DNA of 64,000 nucleotides from Anaerolineales bacterium (lineage in GTDB: Bacteria > Chloroflexota > Anaerolineae > Anaerolineales > UBA4823). Shown here one piece after another: positions 61,253 through 64,000 of the stretch; the stretch's first letter is position 1, and each line of letters opens with the position of its first letter. A model generated the notes under the pieces. The model did no database searches. It had not been told where the DNA came from and was given only the letters and a program-made list of their open reading frames with translations. The position numbers were made by a program, and so were the translations under genes. The DNA lies in contig JAFGJM010000011.1 in assembly GCA_016929095.1 (NCBI GenBank), positions 62,001 through 126,000 of the forward strand. The letters run 5' to 3'.

Positions 61253-62416
61253 ATGGTTTATCCAGGCATATCAATAATGGAAGATGAAGCGCTTTCAGGC
61301 TTGTTGGAAAAAGCGGAAGTGCAAGGATTTATCACGCTTAGTGATATCGGGGAATCTTATCCTGAACCATCATCAGCTGATTTTGAACAGAATCGGATCA
61401 TTGCTTATCTACGCTGTCAGGGTATCGAAGTTTTGGAAGAAGAAGAGATATTGGGCAGCGATTCCGCCTTGAGTGATTTTGATAATATCACGCCTATCGA
61501 TCACTACACAACCGATGATACGATTGAAATTTATCTAAAGGAAATGGCGCGTGTACCATTACTCTCTATAGAAGAAGAAATCGGTCTGGCAATGTCCATT
61601 GAAAAAGGTCGCGAAGCGCAGCGTCAATTGAAATCCGCCAATGGACGTTTGAAACCCGAACAACGAAAAGACCTGGATATACTGGTGAAAGAAGGTATGC
61701 TTTCTCGTGAACATATTATTAAAGCCAACACCCGCCTGGTAGTGAGTATTGCTAAAAAGTACCTGGGAAGAGGCTTACCCTTCCTGGATTTAATTCAAGA
61801 AGGAAATCTAGGATTGATGAAAGCGGTAGAGAAATTTGATTACCGGCGCGGCTTCCGCTTTTCAACCTATGCCACCTGGTGGATCCGCCAGACGATTACC
61901 CGCTCTATCGCCGATCAAGGGCGTACTATCCGTCTACCGGTTCATATGACTGATCGTATTCGGCATCTGTATAAGGTTTATCACGGTATGGAGCAAGAAT
62001 TAGGCAGACCTCCTACCACACAAGAGTTGGCGACAAAATTGGATACGCCCATCAAGAAAGTTCAATGGATGCTGCAAGTTTCATGGATACCCCTTTCGTT
62101 GGAAAGCCCGGTTGGGGATGAAGATGATTCTGAACTCGGAATGTTCGTTGAAGATCAAATTACACCCACCCCTTCACAAGTCACGCATCATAACATGCTG
62201 CGAAAAGCGGTTGAAAATGTATTAACCACCCTCACCCCCCGAGAAGCGCGCATTATTCGCTTGCGCTACGGCCTGGATGACAATCATCCCTATACCTTAG
62301 AAGAGGTGGGTAATAAATTCGGCTTGACCCGTGAGCGTATCCGCCAGATAGAAGGGAAAGCTCTTAAGCGTCTGCGTCACCCTTATCGCGCCCGATTATT
62401 ACGGGAATATTTCTAA
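61253..62416 (+). CDS. Primary-type sigma-70 factor (RpoD/SigA)
   Basis: A 387-residue group 1/2 sigma factor. Region 1.1-like sequence (about 10-65), region 1.2 (IEIYLKEMARVPLLS), region 2 (NLRLV-like NTRLVVSIAKKYLGRGL; DLIQEGNLGLMKAVEKFDYRRG; FSTYATWWIRQTI), region 3, and region 4 (RLRYGLDDNHPYTLEEVGNKF; LTRERIRQIEGKALKRLRH) are complete. AGGAGGG stands 6 nt before the ATG at 61253, which is preferred over 61223. A region 1.1 suggests the housekeeping factor, but other copies elsewhere in the genome cannot be excluded. Confidence 0.93.
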   Translation: MVYPGISIMEDEALSGLLEKAEVQGFITLSDIGESYPEPSSADFEQNRIIAYLRCQGIEVLEEEEILGSDSALSDFDNITPIDHYTTDDTIEIYLKEMARVPLLSIEEEIGLAMSIEKGREAQRQLKSANGRLKPEQRKDLDILVKEGMLSREHIIKANTRLVVSIAKKYLGRGLPFLDLIQEGNLGLMKAVEKFDYRRGFRFSTYATWWIRQTITRSIADQGRTIRLPVHMTDRIRHLYKVYHGMEQELGRPPTTQELATKLDTPIKKVQWMLQVSWIPLSLESPVGDEDDSELGMFVEDQITPTPSQVTHHNMLRKAVENVLTTLTPREARIIRLRYGLDDNHPYTLEEVGNKFGLTRERIRQIEGKALKRLRHPYRARLLREYF

Positions 62417-62627
62417 GTTGATTTCCTAATCTTGACAAATCCGTTTCACCGTTTTAGACTTACCAAACCTCGATCATCGAACATGTGATTTATTGGATTA
62501 TCTGATCATGGATCAAACTTATACAACTTTCATTACGGTCATGTTCAAAATGGGCATGCATAATCGCCAACGGACAGCTCTGTGGACGAGGGTTTTTCAT
62601 TAAGTAAAAACCATTTACAAAACATCG

Positions 62628-62654
62628 GGCTGTCCATGATGGACAGCCTTTTTT
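62628..62654 (+). terminator. Terminator, possibly an attenuator before metG
   Basis: An 8-bp perfect stem GGCTGTCC (62628-62635) with GGACAGCC (62641-62648), followed by six T. An upstream GGACAGCT (62572-62579) can pair with the same left arm and would then prevent terminator formation. No T-box or SAM-type motif was recognised. Confidence 0.8.
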
Positions 62655-62681
62655 CATATTAAAAATCTTTGGAGGTATATC

Positions 62682-64000
62682 GTGACCCTAAATATTCTGG
62701 TAGCTGTTGCTTGGCCTTATGCAAATTCACATATCCATGTGGGAAATATCACCGGATCATATCTCCCTGCCGATATCTATGCCCGCTATCATCGCCTGTT
62801 AGGCAACCGGGTATTGATGGTTTCAGGATCGGATGCTCACGGCACACCCGTTACTGTACGGGCTGATGCAGAAAACACCACCCCACTCGCTGTTTATCAA
62901 AAATTCCATGCCTCTTTTCTTGAACTTTTCCAAAAGATGGGCATATCCTACGACCTTTTTACCAGCACCCATACTAAAAATCATTTCAAAGTATCCCAAA
63001 CGATATTCACCTCCCTGCAAAAAAACGGCAATCTATATACTCAAAAAGAAACCCAATGGTACGCGCCTTCTCAAAAACGCTTTCTCCCCGACCGGTATGT
63101 TGAAGGGACATGCTATATCTGTGGCTACAATAATGCCCGCGGCGATCAATGCGACCAATGCGGCACACTTTTGGACGCCACCCAATTAATCGATCCGCGT
63201 TCGAAAGTGGATGGTTCCACGCCGGAATTGCGCGAAACAGAACATTTTTACCTGGATTTGGGGAAATTGCAAAAAGTGGTGGTGGACTTTTTACGCCAAA
63301 AAGAATCGTATTGGCGTCCCAATGTTCTGCGGCAATCCTTGGGTCAAATCCTGGCTAATGACCTCCACGGACGCGCTATCACCCGCGATCTCGATTGGGG
63401 CATTCCTTTACCCGAAGAAGGCTGGGAAGGGAAATGTCTTTACGTGTGGTTCGAAGCAGTCATTGGTTACCTTTCGGCTGCTATCGAATGGTCTGCAATC
63501 CATAACCAACCAGATGCCTGGTACGATTGGTGGGTCAATCCCGATGCACGCAGTTATTATTTTATTGGTAAAGATAATATCCCCTTTCATGCCGTGATAT
63601 GGCCAGCCCAGCTTGCCGGCGCCGGTGAGTGGTTTTGCCAACTATTCGATGGGAAAAGTGGGTTATCTCTCAATCTTCCCTATGATGTCCCTGCTAATGA
63701 ATTTATGAATATGGAGGGGCAAAAGATATCCGGAAGCCGTAACTGGGCCGTTTGGGGATTGGATTTTCTATCCCGCTACGACCCCGATCCTTTACGCTAT
63801 TATCTGACAGCGAATATGCCGGAGGGGAAGGATACCGATTGGGATTGGCAAGATTTCTTCAATAAAAATAATAATGAATTGGTAGCCACATGGGGAAATC
63901 TTTCGCACCGTGTGCTATCCTTTGCTTACAAACATTGGGAGGGACATATCCCTGTCCCAGGCGAGTTAAGAGCCGAAGATCAGGAAGTACTGGCAACTGT
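62682..64000 (+). CDS. metG: Methionyl-tRNA synthetase, N-terminal part (cut by window edge)
   Basis: The first 439 residues of a class I Met-tRNA synthetase, running off the window. The HIGH-type motif is HIHVG (about 17-21), SGSDAHGTP follows, and one zinc knuckle is formed by CYICGYNNARGDQCDQCG. The KMSKS-type loop reads KISGSR (about 349-354). The start is GTG at 62682 with GGAGG at a 6-nt spacing. It charges tRNA-Met for initiation and elongation. Confidence 0.95.
   Translation, partial: MTLNILVAVAWPYANSHIHVGNITGSYLPADIYARYHRLLGNRVLMVSGSDAHGTPVTVRADAENTTPLAVYQKFHASFLELFQKMGISYDLFTSTHTKNHFKVSQTIFTSLQKNGNLYTQKETQWYAPSQKRFLPDRYVEGTCYICGYNNARGDQCDQCGTLLDATQLIDPRSKVDGSTPELRETEHFYLDLGKLQKVVVDFLRQKESYWRPNVLRQSLGQILANDLHGRAITRDLDWGIPLPEEGWEGKCLYVWFEAVIGYLSAAIEWSAIHNQPDAWYDWWVNPDARSYYFIGKDNIPFHAVIWPAQLAGAGEWFCQLFDGKSGLSLNLPYDVPANEFMNMEGQKISGSRNWAVWGLDFLSRYDPDPLRYYLTANMPEGKDTDWDWQDFFNKNNNELVATWGNLSHRVLSFAYKHWEGHIPVPGELRAEDQEVLAT

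Noticed and set aside
62417-62681. T-box riboswitch before metG
   Set aside because: The conserved T-box sequence and specifier-loop pattern were not found; only a terminator and one alternative pairing are visible.

Overview
The window looks like chromosome from an anaerobic bacterium of the Chloroflexota, most likely class Anaerolineae. This is an inference from gene content and style: a YbbR/CdaA pair, a DUF951 protein, a DUF177 protein beside a compact primary sigma factor, tandem-GNAT proteins, MGDG-synthase-like and GT39 glycosyltransferases, moderate GC and many TTG/GTG starts. No rRNA gene or other decisive marker is present. One tRNA (Val, anticodon GAC) is on the minus strand at 57144-57217. 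There is no phage, IS element or CRISPR array.

Layout. 1-3060: a heterodimeric ABC exporter (second subunit cut by the window edge) with a MarR repressor; a 17-bp sequence is repeated exactly in front of both units. 3263-8874: a five-gene glycan module (GT39, methyltransferase, polyprenyl-phosphate-type GT2, SDR epimerase, DegT aminotransferase). 9311-22242: housekeeping genes (typA, deoC, lepB, der, cdaR-cdaA, coaE) plus an ECF sigma/anti-sigma/membrane-protein operon, a LysM lipoprotein and a Nudix enzyme. 22334-28627: an Opp/Dpp-type peptide transporter operon with two oddities. Its lipoprotein receptor reads as a circular permutant (C-terminal half before N-terminal half), and its OppC-like permease carries about 110 extra residues resembling part of an amino-acid-binding protein. 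28794-38224: metabolism (kbl, tyrA-like, PGI/PMI), rsmI, a site-2-protease-like protein, glycosyltransferase and nucleotidyltransferase genes. 38459-45949: a minus-strand set of two MFS transporters, two tandem-GNAT proteins, an amidase and a HAD hydrolase. Its upstream part is headed by a promoter, a 26-codon leader ORF, two tandem terminators and two very small protein genes, which is the architecture of an attenuator. 45991-53463: ribokinase, then a trans-3-hydroxyproline dehydratase-like enzyme with a complete branched-chain-type ABC importer, including a LivM-LivG fusion and a LivF that seems to start at AUA. 53555-64000: a metallophosphoesterase, infC-rpmI-rplT (infC apparently starting at AUC), tRNA-Val, an orphan histidine kinase, rdgB, DUF177, the primary-type sigma factor and the 5' part of metG.

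Most interesting: the permuted peptide-binding lipoprotein and its modified permease; the leader-peptide/tandem-terminator region before the GNAT-MFS genes; the CoaE-GNAT fusion; and the Arn-like sugar module whose SDR lacks the usual catalytic Tyr. All calls come from reading the sequence. No database search, structure prediction or RNA folding was run.
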